Under the pieces are notes generated by a model that was not told the origin of the DNA, made no database searches, and saw only the letters and a program-made list of their open reading frames with translations. The translations under genes were made by a program, and so were the position numbers. This document shows, one piece after another, positions 36,624-45,220 of a stretch of 64,000 nt of DNA; the first letter of the stretch is position 1; each line of letters opens with the position of its first letter. The DNA comes from a bacterium 210820-DFI.6.37 (GTDB taxonomy: Bacteria > Bacillota > Clostridia > Peptostreptococcales > Anaerovoracaceae): positions 186,001 through 250,000 of the forward strand of contig JAJCKG010000001.1 of NCBI GenBank assembly GCA_020558355.1, read 5' to 3'.

Positions 36624-38024
36624 TTGTTAGACAAAATGAAAAAGAAGCGTGAAGCCAGGCTTTCCGCCAATAATGACCCTTCCAGTTTTATTCATAAAAT
36701 GGCTCAGGAGCTGGAGACAAAAAACGTAATTCCAGGCAATCTCTATGTAGAACACAATGTAAAGCGCGGGCTGCGTAATTCCAACGGTACCGGCGTTGTT
36801 GTCGGCCTTACCAGAATTGGTGAGGTCAAGGGCTATGATGTAAACGAAAATCGGGAAAAAATTCCGGTAGAGGGGAAATTATACTACCGTGGATACAGTG
36901 TTGAAGATCTGGTAAAAAGCTGCATTCAGGAAGGCCGGTTCGGATTTGAGGAAGTTACTTATTTGCTCATGTTCGGGCAGCTTCCCACTCAAAAACAACT
37001 AAATGATTTTACTTCTTTGCTGGGAGAAAAGCGGGAGCTTCCTCCAGGCTTCGCGAGAGATATGATCCTGACCGCTCCTTCCAGAAGTATTATGAACAAG
37101 CTGGCGCGCAGCGTTCTGGCGTTGTACTGTTACGATGATAATCCGGATGATACATCCATTGAAAATGTATTACGTCAGTCTATTGCCCTTATTGGTTATT
37201 TTCCAACGCTCATTGCGTATGCTTATCAGGCGAAATCGTCCACTTACGATAATAAAAGCCTGCACCTGCATTATCCCATACCGGAACTGAGCACCGCGGA
37301 AAATATTCTGCGTATGATCCGCCCTACCGGACAATATACGGACCTGGAAGCAAAGCTTCTGGATATCGCTATGATTCTTCACGCGGAACATGGCGGAGGC
37401 AACAATTCCTCCTTTACCACGCATTTGGTATCTTCCTCCGGCACGGATACCTACGCTACCATTTCGGCAGCGGTCAGCGCTCTGAAAGGACCAAAACACG
37501 GCGGCGCGAATATCGCTGTGATTAATATGATCAACGATCTGAAACGGAACGTCAAAGATATCACCAATCACAGCCAGGTAGAGGATTATCTTGTAAAGGT
37601 CCTGAAAAAACAGGCCAATGATAAGACTGGTCTGGTATACGGTGTAGGCCACGCGATCTACACGCTGTCTGACCCAAGGGCAAAGGTTCTGAAGGAAATG
37701 GCGAAGCAGCTGGCTGCCAGCAAGGATCTGGTGGATGACTTTATGCTCTGCGACTTTATCGAAAGGAAGGTCCCTGAGCTCTACGCGGAAATAACCGGTG
37801 TAGAAAAGCCGATGCCGGCCAATGTAGATCTGTATTCCGGCTTCGTCTACAGCGCTCTGAATATTCCTACCGATATCGCGACTCCGCTCTTTGCTACAGC
37901 AAGGCTTTCCGGCTGGTGCGCTCATCGGCTGGAAGAATTGATTGCCGGAAAAAAACTCATGCGGCCTGCGTACAACTGTGTGCAGGAACATCTGGAATAC
38001 AAACCGATCAAAGACCGAAAATAA
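36624..38024 (+). CDS. gltA: citrate synthase (Si type)
   Basis: The product has 466 residues. The start is probably TTG at 36624, 10 nt after AAAGGAG; the next in-frame ATG (36636) is too far from that site. Catalytic residues are visible: His in MILHAEHGGGNNS, His in YGVGHAIYTLSDPRA and Asp in VDLYSGFVY. It condenses oxaloacetate with acetyl-CoA. The N-terminal extension of about 50 residues with RGLRNSNGTGVVVG is typical of the clostridial subtype. In an anaerobe it feeds glutamate synthesis through a partial TCA cycle. It is a single gene followed by terminators. Confidence 0.94.
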   Translation: MLDKMKKKREARLSANNDPSSFIHKMAQELETKNVIPGNLYVEHNVKRGLRNSNGTGVVVGLTRIGEVKGYDVNENREKIPVEGKLYYRGYSVEDLVKSCIQEGRFGFEEVTYLLMFGQLPTQKQLNDFTSLLGEKRELPPGFARDMILTAPSRSIMNKLARSVLALYCYDDNPDDTSIENVLRQSIALIGYFPTLIAYAYQAKSSTYDNKSLHLHYPIPELSTAENILRMIRPTGQYTDLEAKLLDIAMILHAEHGGGNNSSFTTHLVSSSGTDTYATISAAVSALKGPKHGGANIAVINMINDLKRNVKDITNHSQVEDYLVKVLKKQANDKTGLVYGVGHAIYTLSDPRAKVLKEMAKQLAASKDLVDDFMLCDFIERKVPELYAEITGVEKPMPANVDLYSGFVYSALNIPTDIATPLFATARLSGWCAHRLEELIAGKKLMRPAYNCVQEHLEYKPIKDRK

Positions 38025-38035
38025 GATCTGTTCTG

Positions 38036-38065
38036 CCGCGCGCCACTACAGGCGCGCGGCTTTCT
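38036..38065 (+). terminator. terminator of citrate synthase
   Basis: Perfect arms CCGCGCGCC and GGCGCGCGG around ACTACA are followed by CTTTCTTT, directly after the gltA stop. Confidence 0.85.
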
Positions 38066-38072
38066 TTATTGA

Positions 38073-38103
38073 AAAAGCTCCCGCGGCCCAGGCGGGAGCT
38101 TTT
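38073..38103. terminator. second, bidirectional terminator between gltA and cysK
   Basis: The arms AAAGCTCCCGC and GCGGGAGCTTT with T-runs on both sides serve the convergent cysK transcript as well. Confidence 0.82.
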
Positions 38104-38148
38104 CATTATGTTCTGATTTAGAGCCATATATTTCTTTTGTTTTAAGGT

Positions 38149-39081
38149 TTACTCACCAAACAGCGGTGTGGAATAGTAACGATCACCCGTGTCAGGCAGC
38201 AGCGCTACGATGGTCTTTCCTTTGTTTTCCGGTCTCTTCGCCAGCTGAATCGCCGCGTGGAGCGCGGCTCCGGAAGAGATTCCTACTAAAATCCCCTCTG
38301 CCTTTGCAATTTCTTTTCCTGCCGCAAAGGCTTCTTCATTTTCCACCTTTATGATTTCATCATAGATTTCTGTGTTCAATACATCCGGAACAAAACCGGC
38401 ACCGATTCCCTGAATCTTATGAACGCCGCCTTTTCCTTCTGATAAAACCGGAGAACCCGCGGGCTCTACCGCGACAACCTTCACATTCTGGTTCTGTGAC
38501 TTCAGATATTCACCTGTACCTGTAACAGTACCGCCGGTACCAACCCCGGCTATGAAAATATCCACTTTACCATCCGTATCTTCCCAAATCTCAGGGCCGG
38601 TAGTCTCTCTGTGGATCTTCGGGTTTGCCGGATTTACGAACTGCCCCGGAATAAAGCTGTTTTCGATTTCCTTTGAAAGCTCATCCGCTTTGGCGATCGC
38701 GCCCTTCATGCCCTTTGCGCCTTCTGTAAGAACCAGTTCAGCTCCATATGCCTTTAAAATGTTTCTTCTTTCTACACTCATTGTTTCAGGCATGGTCAGA
38801 ATGGTTCTATATCCTTTTGCCGCGGCAATCGCAGCCAGACCGATTCCTGTATTTCCAGAGGTTGGCTCGATGATAACGGATCCTTCTTTTAATAATCCTT
38901 TTTCTTCCGCATCTTCGATCATTGCCTTCGCGATTCTGTCCTTTACACTTCCTGCCGGGTTAAAGTATTCCAGTTTTACCAGTACTGTAGCCTCCAGCTC
39001 TCTGTTCTTTTCGATGTTTGTAACTTCTACCAGTGGGGTTCCCCCGATCAGATTTAAAATACCTTTATTTATCTTGGCCAT
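38149..39081 (-). CDS. cysK: cysteine synthase A (O-acetylserine sulfhydrylase)
   Basis: The 310-residue PLP enzyme joins O-acetylserine and sulfide to cysteine. The PLP Lys lies in [14 protein letters not shown] near residue 45, the substrate loop is [12 protein letters not shown], and the phosphate-binding loop is [15 protein letters not shown]. Length is canonical. It has its own promoter (TTGACA, 16 bp, TATAAT) and a partial copy of the metY operator sequence (TTTCCTATATG) just after the -10. Confidence 0.96.
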   Translation of the reverse strand: MAKINKGILNLIGGTPLVEVTNIEKNRELEATVLVKLEYFNPAGSVKDRIAKAMIEDAEEKGLLKEGSVIIEPTSGNTGIGLAAIAAAKGYRTILTMPETMSVERRNILKAYGAELVLTEGAKGMKGAIAKADELSKEIENSFIPGQFVNPANPKIHRETTGPEIWEDTDGKVDIFIAGVGTGGTVTGTGEYLKSQNQNVKVVAVEPAGSPVLSEGKGGVHKIQGIGAGFVPDVLNTEIYDEIIKVENEEAFAAGKEIAKAEGILVGISSGAALHAAIQLAKRPENKGKTIVALLPDTGDRYYSTPLFGE

Positions 39082-39134
39082 TTTCTCATCTCTCTTTCTC
39101 TTATTTTCCTATATGTTTTGTATGATTTAATGCT

Positions 39135-39162
39135 ATTATAACACGACATTTGTATTTGTCAA
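39135..39162 (-). promoter_or_regulatory. sigma-A promoter of cysK
   Basis: On the minus strand TTGACA (39162-39157), a 16-bp spacer and TATAAT (39140-39135) match the consensus. The downstream TTTCCTATATG near 39110 resembles half of the metY palindrome and may bind the same Rrf2 regulator. Confidence 0.8.
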
Positions 39163-39227
39163 TACTTTCAGACGAAAAACTTTCTTTTTTTATTAAAACT
39201 TATCCCGATCTCCTGTTCTCCTGAAAA

Positions 39228-40415
39228 TTAACGGAGCGGCGCAAAGGTGTTCAAGGCTGCTCTTAGCTGTTCCAGCGCCTGCCGCAGAGTGCCGCGGGGA
39301 CAGGCGATATTAATCCGTTCGAACCCTTCCCCTTCTTCTCCGAACATGGTTCCGGTATCCAGCCAAAGTCCGGCCCGCTCCGCAATCAGAGTCTCCTGTT
39401 CCTGACGGGAAAGCTTCAGCTTTCTCAAATCCAGCCACGCCAGATAGGTTCCTTCCGGCTCAATCAGGTCGATGCCAGGAAGCTTTTCTCTGGTAAACTC
39501 CCTGAGATACTCCAGATTTCCCGCCAGATATTCCTTCAGCTCTTCCAGCCAGGCTTCCCCCTCTTCATAGGCCGCCTGACATGCCGTAAGCCCCATCAAA
39601 TTCAGCCCTCCATATCCGGTCTTTTTAATCTCCCGATAAACCCTTCTCCGCAGCTGAAAATCAGGAATAAAAATATTGGAAACCTGAAGGCCCGCCAGAT
39701 TGAAGGTTTTGCTGGGAGCCGTACAGATCACCGAGTTCGCGGCAAAGTCTTCTCCCAGATCCGCAAAGATCCGGTGCTGATACCCCTCGTAAATAAAGTC
39801 CGCGTGGATCTCATCACTGACTACCGGAACCTGATACTTAAGACAAAGCTCTCCCACGGCCCGAAGCTCTTCCTCTCTCCAGACCCGTCCCACCGGGTTA
39901 TGTGGGCTGCAGAGAATAAACAGCTTTACCTTCCCAGTCTTCAGCTTTTTCTCAAAATCCTCCAGATCCATTTCATATTTTCCTTCCCGCAAAACCAGAG
40001 GACTGTTTACTAGCTTTCGTCCGTTTGCCCGGATCGTATTTCCGAAGGGATAATAAACCGGCTGCTGTATCATGACCCCGTCGCCTTCCTCTGTAAGCCC
40101 TCGCACAGCCATGGCAACCGCAAAAACTACCCCTGGCGTCTTCAACATCCACTCTTTTTTTATTTCCCATCCAAATCTTTTTTTATACCAGTTATATACT
40201 GCGTAAAAATAGTCATCCTTCCCCTCGCTGTAGCCGTAAATCCCAAATCTGCTCACCGCTTCCAGCTTTTCCGCGACTGCCCGGGGAGCCTGAAAATCCA
40301 TGTCCGCCACCCACATAGGCAGGACGGCTTCCGATTTTCCAAATTCCAGCGCAAAATCATATTTAAGGGAATTGGTATGCCTTCGATCGATAACTGTGTC
40401 AAAATCCCGTTCCAT
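39228..40415 (-). CDS. MalY/PatB-type PLP-dependent C-S lyase (cystathionine beta-lyase)
   Basis: This 395-residue fold-type I PLP enzyme begins MERDFDTVIDRRHTNSLKYD, typical of the MalY/PatB group. VADMDFQAP, PHNPVGRVW, SDEIHADF and the PLP Lys in APSKTFNLAGLQ are clear. It cleaves cystathionine to homocysteine or acts as a cysteine desulfhydrase. It lies 77 bp after metY, behind a hairpin that may limit read-through, and belongs to the sulfur cluster. Confidence 0.93.
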   Translation of the reverse strand: MERDFDTVIDRRHTNSLKYDFALEFGKSEAVLPMWVADMDFQAPRAVAEKLEAVSRFGIYGYSEGKDDYFYAVYNWYKKRFGWEIKKEWMLKTPGVVFAVAMAVRGLTEEGDGVMIQQPVYYPFGNTIRANGRKLVNSPLVLREGKYEMDLEDFEKKLKTGKVKLFILCSPHNPVGRVWREEELRAVGELCLKYQVPVVSDEIHADFIYEGYQHRIFADLGEDFAANSVICTAPSKTFNLAGLQVSNIFIPDFQLRRRVYREIKKTGYGGLNLMGLTACQAAYEEGEAWLEELKEYLAGNLEYLREFTREKLPGIDLIEPEGTYLAWLDLRKLKLSRQEQETLIAERAGLWLDTGTMFGEEGEGFERINIACPRGTLRQALEQLRAALNTFAPLR

Positions 40416-40439
40416 CGTTTTTCTCCTTTTATATACCAG

Positions 40440-40469
40440 AAAACAGAGACCCTTCCAAGCCTCTGTTTT
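40440..40469 (-). terminator. hairpin between metY and patB-like gene
   Basis: The arms AAAACAGAG and CTCTGTTTT pair around a 12-nt loop, 24 bp after the metY stop on the minus strand. T-richness is modest, so partial attenuation is possible. Confidence 0.6.
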
Positions 40470-40492
40470 CCATATAAAATATTTTTGTAAGG

Positions 40493-41788
40493 TTAGCCAT
40501 TAAATGCCTGATCCAAATCCGCAAGAATGTCTTTGATATTTTCTGTACCAATGGACAGACGAATGGTATTCGGCTGAATGCCCTGATCCAGCAATTCTTC
40601 TTCCGTAAGCTGCGAATGAGTTGTGCTGGCCGGATGAATAACCAGTGATTTCACATCCGCTACATTAGCAAGCAGTGAGAAAATCTGCAGCCGGTCGATG
40701 AACGCTTTTGCTTCCTTCGCGCCGCCTTTAATATTAAAGGTAAAGATGGAACCCGCGCCATTCGGGAAGTATTTATCATAAATCTCCTTATATCCATTTT
40801 CCGGAAGAGATGGATGATTTACACTCTCCACCTGCGGATGGTTTTTCAGATACTCAACGACTTTAATAGCGTTTTCAACATGACGTTCTACACGCAGTGA
40901 CAGAGTTTCCAGTCCCTGCAGCAGTAAAAACGCATTGAACGGCGAAATTGTGGAGCCTGTATCCCGCAGCAGAATCGCACGGATCTTCGTTACAAAGGCT
41001 GCCGCCCCAACCGCCTCGGTAAAGGAAATGCCGTGATAGCTCGGGTTCGGGTCAGTAAGAGAAGCAAATTTACCGCTGGCTGCCCAATCAAATTTACCGC
41101 TGTCAATAATAGCGCCGCCTAAAGTTGTTCCATGACCGCCAATAAATTTCGTCAGAGAATGAACTACAATGTCTGCCCCATGCTCGATTGGACGAATCAG
41201 GTTCGGCGGAGTAAAGGTGCTGTCGATCACCAGCGGAATCTGATGCGCGTGAGCAATGGCTGCCACTTTTTCTACATCAATCAGATTAGAGTTTGGATTG
41301 CCGAGGATTTCAATGAAGATCGCCTTGGTGTTTTCCTGAATCGCGTTTTCAAAGCTGCCTTCTTCATCAGGATCAACAAATGTAGTAGTGATCCCGTACT
41401 GAGGAAGCGTGTGAGCAAGCAGATTATAGGTTCCTCCATAGATCGTCTTTGCGGAAACAATATGATCGCCTGCCTGTGCCAGATTCTGGATCGTATAAGT
41501 AATCGCCGCCGCGCCGGAAGAAACAACCAGAGCCGCTACGCCCCCTTCCAGAGCAGCCAGTCTCTTTTCCAGAACATCCTGCGTGGAGTTGGTCAGTCTG
41601 CCGTAAATATTACCCGCGTCCGCAAGCCCAAACCGCGCTGCCGCATGGTCTGAATCCCGGAACACATAAGATGTTGTCTGATAAATCGGAACCGCCCTGG
41701 CGTCCGATGCTGGATCGGCCTCTTCCTGTCCGATATGAAGCTGCTTTGTTTCAAATTCCCATGTATCTGTATTTGTAATTTTCGCCAT
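40493..41788 (-). CDS. metY: O-acetylhomoserine sulfhydrylase (O-acetylhomoserine aminocarboxypropyltransferase)
   Basis: The 431-residue Cys/Met-metabolism PLP enzyme makes homocysteine from O-acetylhomoserine and sulfide. Motifs are [22 protein letters not shown] at the N-terminus, [29 protein letters not shown] and the PLP Lys in [14 protein letters not shown] near residue 210. The length (about 430) fits MetY rather than the shorter MetB/MetC. It has a long 5' leader with an operator and a Cys-rich mini-ORF. Confidence 0.95.
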   Translation of the reverse strand: MAKITNTDTWEFETKQLHIGQEEADPASDARAVPIYQTTSYVFRDSDHAAARFGLADAGNIYGRLTNSTQDVLEKRLAALEGGVAALVVSSGAAAITYTIQNLAQAGDHIVSAKTIYGGTYNLLAHTLPQYGITTTFVDPDEEGSFENAIQENTKAIFIEILGNPNSNLIDVEKVAAIAHAHQIPLVIDSTFTPPNLIRPIEHGADIVVHSLTKFIGGHGTTLGGAIIDSGKFDWAASGKFASLTDPNPSYHGISFTEAVGAAAFVTKIRAILLRDTGSTISPFNAFLLLQGLETLSLRVERHVENAIKVVEYLKNHPQVESVNHPSLPENGYKEIYDKYFPNGAGSIFTFNIKGGAKEAKAFIDRLQIFSLLANVADVKSLVIHPASTTHSQLTEEELLDQGIQPNTIRLSIGTENIKDILADLDQAFNG

Positions 41789-41831
41789 TTTCTTTAACCT
41801 CTTTTCTTTTTTCTAAAATTGTAATTGAATT

Positions 41832-41858
41832 ATTGTATTGATTGTATTGATTGTATTG
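41832..41858 (-). repeat. three perfect tandem copies of a 9-bp unit in the metY leader
   Basis: ATTGTATTG is repeated three times without change (CAATACAAT on the transcript), between the mini-ORF and the metY ribosome site. The stretch is predicted unstructured. Confidence 0.85.
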
Positions 41859-41909
41859 ATTATATTTTTATAGTGTGATTTTATTATGGATCGTTATTTA
41901 CTTCGTTTA

Positions 41910-41966
41910 TTAGCAGCGACACATTCGATCATCGTGAACTGCCTTTGCTATGTATTTTCTCTTCAT
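41910..41966 (-). CDS. 18-residue Cys-Arg-Cys leader peptide upstream of metY
   Basis: An ATG at 41966 follows GGAGG with 10-nt spacing and encodes MKRKYIAKAVHDDRMCRC then TAA. It lies about 40 nt after the predicted transcription start of metY and 120 nt before the metY ATG. Two of its last three codons are Cys, so ribosome stalling under cysteine shortage could control the downstream gene. No obvious terminator hairpin follows, so control could be translational or Rho-linked. This role is inferred. Confidence 0.65.
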   Translation of the reverse strand: MKRKYIAKAVHDDRMCRC

Positions 41967-41989
41967 GAATATGTCGCCTCCTTTCTTTT

Positions 41990-42004
41990 TTCCTATCGGA
42001 TTAG
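41990..42004. promoter_or_regulatory. second operator-like site in the metY promoter region
   Basis: TTCCTATCGGATTAG resembles the adjacent perfect palindrome and lies just downstream of the start site. It may be an auxiliary Rrf2-family binding site. Confidence 0.5.
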
Positions 42005-42013
42005 TATGTTATA

Positions 42014-42042
42014 ATACTACCATTTCCTATAGGAAATGTCAA
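42014..42042 (-). promoter_or_regulatory. metY promoter with embedded palindromic operator
   Basis: On the minus strand TTGACA (42042-42037), a 17-bp spacer and TAGTAT (42019-42014) form the promoter. The spacer and the end of the -35 are occupied by the perfect 16-bp palindrome ATTTCCTATAGGAAAT (42022-42037), so a bound repressor would block RNA polymerase. The nearby Rrf2-type gene is the obvious candidate repressor. Confidence 0.75.
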
Positions 42043-42096
42043 CTGTAAATTTTAATTTTTTCTTTATTTTTATCCGAATTGCAATATATCAAAAAT

Positions 42097-42134
42097 AAAA
42101 CCGCACCCTCTTATCGTTATTTCAGGTACGGTTT
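42097..42134 (-). terminator. terminator of the Rrf2-E1 operon
   Basis: The arms AAACCG-TACC and GGTG-CGGTTT on the minus strand are followed by TATTTTTG, 50 bp after the E1-like gene. Confidence 0.75.
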
Positions 42135-42184
42135 CCGCCATGGTTTTCAGCCGGATTCTCCAGCTTTCTGATACAGCTGTTAAA

Positions 42185-43210
42185 TTACAGTCCAATATAC
42201 TCACTGTATATAGATTTTGCCCGTTTTTCATCTGTCACATGTTTTATGATGGCCCTGCCGTTTTTAAATAGTTTTATCTGAAACTGTCCATTATCAAAAT
42301 CCAGAGTATAAGCATTGCGGCTGACTTTTCCCAAGTTTTCCAGCTTTGCGGCAAAAGAGGCAAAATCAATGTTTGCGGTATGCTCCGGCACTACCTGGAC
42401 AGAATCTCTCCCGCACAGGCTGGTTGTCTGTATGCCGCGAAGCTTTCCGTAATATTCGTACTCGCCTTTGCCGCACACCGGACACTGCGGGTCTTTCACC
42501 GCGGAAATCAGGTCAAAACTGTTCTCCCACAGATCGATTACCAACAGCCGCGTCCGCGCCGCGTCGGAACCGGTCAGGATCTTAAGCGCTTCCGTACACT
42601 GCAGGGAAGCAATAATATTGGTTGTTGTATTAAGGACTCCGGCTGTAGCGCAGGTAGGCTCGCTTCCCGGCGCGGAAAGCCCCGTTCCCATTAAGCAACA
42701 AAGACAGGGCTTGTCCTCTCCCGGAATAAAATTCATGGTCATTCCAGAAGCTCCCAGCGCTCCTCCGTAAATCCAGGTTTTCTGGTGGTGGTGACAGGCT
42801 TCATTGATCAGCATACGCACCTCAAAATTGTCCGTAGCGTCCATAATCAAATCCACATCCTCTATGAGACTGTCAATATTCGAGCTGTTTACATCTGTAA
42901 TCACGGTTTCCATCTGGATCCGCGAATTAATCTGTTTTAAGTGTTCATAGGCGGCAACCGCTTTCGGCAAGGCCTCCGCCGCGTCCTTTTCTGTATAAAG
43001 GCTCTGGCGCTGCAGATTGCTCAGTTCCACATAATCCCGGTCGATCAGACGAAGAAATCCTACGCCTGCCCTGGCAAGGTTATTGGCAGTAACTGATCCC
43101 AGCGCGCCCAGGCCAATCACTGCGACTCTGCTTTCTTTCAGCTTTTTCTGGCCTTCCTTTCCGATTCCGAAAAAGGCCTCTTGTCTGGAATAACGATCGT
43201 CCATGTCCAC
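42185..43210 (-). CDS. ThiF/MoeB/HesA-family E1-like adenylyltransferase
   Basis: The 341-residue protein has the nucleotide-binding GLGALGSVTANNLARAG at residues 30-48, the E1 motif DRDYVELSNLQRQ, the DATDNFEVR switch and a zinc-binding pair PCLCCLMG and CPVCGKG. Such enzymes adenylate the C-terminal Gly-Gly of a sulfur-carrier protein (ThiS, MoaD, CysO type). It has a C-terminal extension of about 90 residues resembling a small carrier-like domain, though no terminal GG is present. It is cotranscribed with the Rrf2 regulator (19-bp gap) in the sulfur cluster. A role in sulfur-carrier-based cysteine, thiamine or cofactor synthesis is inferred. Confidence 0.88.
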   Translation of the reverse strand: MDMDDRYSRQEAFFGIGKEGQKKLKESRVAVIGLGALGSVTANNLARAGVGFLRLIDRDYVELSNLQRQSLYTEKDAAEALPKAVAAYEHLKQINSRIQMETVITDVNSSNIDSLIEDVDLIMDATDNFEVRMLINEACHHHQKTWIYGGALGASGMTMNFIPGEDKPCLCCLMGTGLSAPGSEPTCATAGVLNTTTNIIASLQCTEALKILTGSDAARTRLLVIDLWENSFDLISAVKDPQCPVCGKGEYEYYGKLRGIQTTSLCGRDSVQVVPEHTANIDFASFAAKLENLGKVSRNAYTLDFDNGQFQIKLFKNGRAIIKHVTDEKRAKSIYSEYIGL

Positions 43211-43229
43211 CTCTCCTTTTTATAAAGCT

Positions 43230-43667
43230 TTAAATTGAATAATCATTTCCCATCAGACTGTTCTGTTTGTCCAGAAGATCCTGCAAGGTTACGCTATCCA
43301 CATAATCTCTGATAACCTTGTCCAGCCCCTGCCAGAAAGAGAGTGTAGGGCAGACGCTGCTGCGCGGGCACTGATTCACCTCATCATCCAAACACGCGAT
43401 GGGAGCCAGACTCCCCTCCGTTGTTCTGAGAATATCCCCCAGCGTGTAATCCTTCGGCGCTCTGGCCAGCTGATATCCGCCTCCATTCCCCCGGGAACTG
43501 CGCAGATACCCGGACTTTTTCAGCAGAATAATGATCTGCTCCAGATATTTTAATGTTATACCCTGCCGTTCTGAAACGTCCTTGAGAGGAATATATTCTC
43601 CCGTATTATTGACCGCCAGATCCAGCATAACTCTCAGGGCATAGCGTCCTTTCGTTGATATTTTCAT
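43230..43667 (-). CDS. Rrf2-family transcriptional regulator (CymR/IscR-like)
   Basis: The 145-residue winged-helix protein begins MKISTKGRYALRVMLDLA, and the HTH region includes GITLKYLEQIIILLKKSG. Residues 92-108 hold three Cys with C-x8-C-x5-C spacing, reminiscent of the IscR cluster site, whereas CymR usually lacks these. It heads an operon with the E1-like gene and is followed by metY, patB-like and cysK. It is the likely repressor at ATTTCCTATAGGAAAT. It may sense the O-acetylserine/cysteine state via CysK or an Fe-S cluster. Confidence 0.9.
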   Translation of the reverse strand: MKISTKGRYALRVMLDLAVNNTGEYIPLKDVSERQGITLKYLEQIIILLKKSGYLRSSRGNGGGYQLARAPKDYTLGDILRTTEGSLAPIACLDDEVNQCPRSSVCPTLSFWQGLDKVIRDYVDSVTLQDLLDKQNSLMGNDYSI

Positions 43668-43687
43668 AAGACGACCTCCTTTACCCT

Positions 43688-43716
43688 AATATACCATGTG
43701 TTTAGTAGGCTTACAA
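43688..43716 (-). promoter_or_regulatory. promoter of the Rrf2-E1 operon
   Basis: TTGTAA (43716-43711), a 17-bp spacer and TATATT (43693-43688) lie just ahead of the GGAGG site of the Rrf2 gene. Confidence 0.65.
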
Positions 43717-43776
43717 CCCCACAATTTAAATTTTTGTCAGCTGGGTGCCCAAAATCACACATGGCCGCAAAAGCTT

Positions 43777-44583
43777 TTACTTGTACAATTCCTCCCTGCG
43801 ATGCTTCAAAAGAGGAAGCTGCTGGCGAATGGAATCAACATAATCCAAGTCGATGTCTCCATAAAGAATCGTTTCTTTTTCATCCGCCTTAGCGAGAAAT
43901 TCTCCCCACGGTGTCGCGACGCAGGAGCTTCCATACGCCTGGTATACGCCGTTCATGTCCCTGGCCGGAGAAACTGCCGCGAAATACACCTGGTTATCCA
44001 GCGCTCTGGCCCGCATAGTCAGATCCCAGTGCGCCGGGCCTGTGGTCAGGTTAAAGGCCGCCGGAAGAACAATCAGCTTTGCCCCTTCCAGCGCCATCTT
44101 TCTGGACAGCTCCGGAAAACGCACATCATAGCAGATGGCTACCCCGATTTTGCAGTATTCCGTTTCGATGACCGTAGCTTTGTCTCCCGGGCTCAGCGTC
44201 TCGGATTCCATGAATCGGATCCCGCCTTTTACGTCAATATCGAAAAGGTGCGCTTTTCTGTGTTTGCCGATCAGCTTCCCCTTTCGGTCAAAGCTGAAAG
44301 AGGTATTGTAAACTCTGTCTCCGTCCAGTTCGGAAATAGAGCCTCCGATCAGATAGATATCGTTTTTTTTCGCAAGATCAGAAAGAAACCGCACGGAAGG
44401 CCCGTCCTCAGTTTCCGCGTAATCGCGAAAATAATCATTGGAATAAGGGCAGTTCCACATTTCAGGGAGCGCCACCACCTGAGCCCCTTTTTCCGCGGCC
44501 TCTGTTACCATTGCTCCGGCCTTCGCTCTGCTTTCTTCCTTATCCATAGATCCCAGCATCTGGCACAATCCAATCTTAAACAT
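43777..44583 (-). CDS. carbon-nitrogen hydrolase (nitrilase superfamily, Nit2/omega-amidase-like)
   Basis: The 268-residue enzyme has the Glu-Lys-Cys triad: Glu in VVALPEMWNCP, Lys in GKHRKAHLFDIDV and Cys in VAICYDVRFPEL. The length and the FDIDVKGG and FNLTTGPAHW segments match the Nit1/Nit2 branch, which hydrolyses omega-amides such as 2-oxoglutaramate or deaminated glutathione. It overlaps the Nudix gene by 8 bp, so the two are coupled. A housekeeping metabolite-repair role is plausible. Confidence 0.92.
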   Translation of the reverse strand: MFKIGLCQMLGSMDKEESRAKAGAMVTEAAEKGAQVVALPEMWNCPYSNDYFRDYAETEDGPSVRFLSDLAKKNDIYLIGGSISELDGDRVYNTSFSFDRKGKLIGKHRKAHLFDIDVKGGIRFMESETLSPGDKATVIETEYCKIGVAICYDVRFPELSRKMALEGAKLIVLPAAFNLTTGPAHWDLTMRARALDNQVYFAAVSPARDMNGVYQAYGSSCVATPWGEFLAKADEKETILYGDIDLDYVDSIRQQLPLLKHRREELYK

Positions 44584-45220
44584 GTTCTGCCTCCTTGTCC
44601 TTTAAAACTTCAATAAAATTACGGGTGATCCTGCCGGTGAGCCCCCATATGATCCGGCCTTCAAAATCGTAAATCGGTACCTCCGAAATTCCGCTTCGCC
44701 ATTTGTAGCCTTTTGGGAACTTTATCCTTTCATAGGGAAAATCCTCCCCGATAGCAGGCGACACTTTCGCCCGGTAAACAAAAGGCTCCTGCTCCAAAAG
44801 CCAGGAAAGAGGAACCAGAAAGGTTTCTTTCACTTCATCCGGATTGCGGTTCATCCGCGAAAGGGCTTCTTCTTTTATAGTACCTAAAAAAGGAAACATT
44901 GTAAAGTTGCTGTAGGTATAAAGCACATCCATCTGACTTATGATCTGGATATCTTCTCTACGGATCCCCAGTTCTTCTATGGTCTCCCGTACCGCGCAAG
45001 CTTCAAACGTCTCCCCATCCTCCACCTGGCCGCCAGGGAAGCAAATCTCCCCCGGCTGCCGTTTCATATGCTCAGCTCTGACTTCATAGAGAAGGCAGAG
45101 CTGCTTGCTTGTTTCGATTAAAGGCACCAGCACGGAAAAAAAGCTGTGTTTTCCAATTGTGCCGGGGCTTCTTCCGTAAAAAACGGATTTGATCTTATCA
45201 AGGTTAATCTGGCTGGTCAT
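44576..45220 (-). CDS. Nudix hydrolase, CoA diphosphatase-like
   Basis: The 214-residue protein has a full Nudix box within GGQVEDGETFEACAVRETIE and its continuation EELGI, plus the upstream PGEICFPGGQ, part of the NuCoA signature LLTxRSxxLRxxxGxxxFPGG. It likely cleaves coenzyme A or its derivatives to 3',5'-ADP and phosphopantetheine. It is coupled to the nitrilase gene by an 8-bp overlap and overlaps the EamA transporter gene by 17 bp. Confidence 0.9.
   Translation of the reverse strand: MTSQINLDKIKSVFYGRSPGTIGKHSFFSVLVPLIETSKQLCLLYEVRAEHMKRQPGEICFPGGQVEDGETFEACAVRETIEELGIRREDIQIISQMDVLYTYSNFTMFPFLGTIKEEALSRMNRNPDEVKETFLVPLSWLLEQEPFVYRAKVSPAIGEDFPYERIKFPKGYKWRSGISEVPIYDFEGRIIWGLTGRITRNFIEVLKDKEAEHV

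Noticed and set aside
41788..41966. Classical terminator/antiterminator attenuator after the Cys-rich mini-ORF
   Set aside because: No GC-rich hairpin with a T-run could be found between the mini-ORF and metY, so simple transcription attenuation is not supported.
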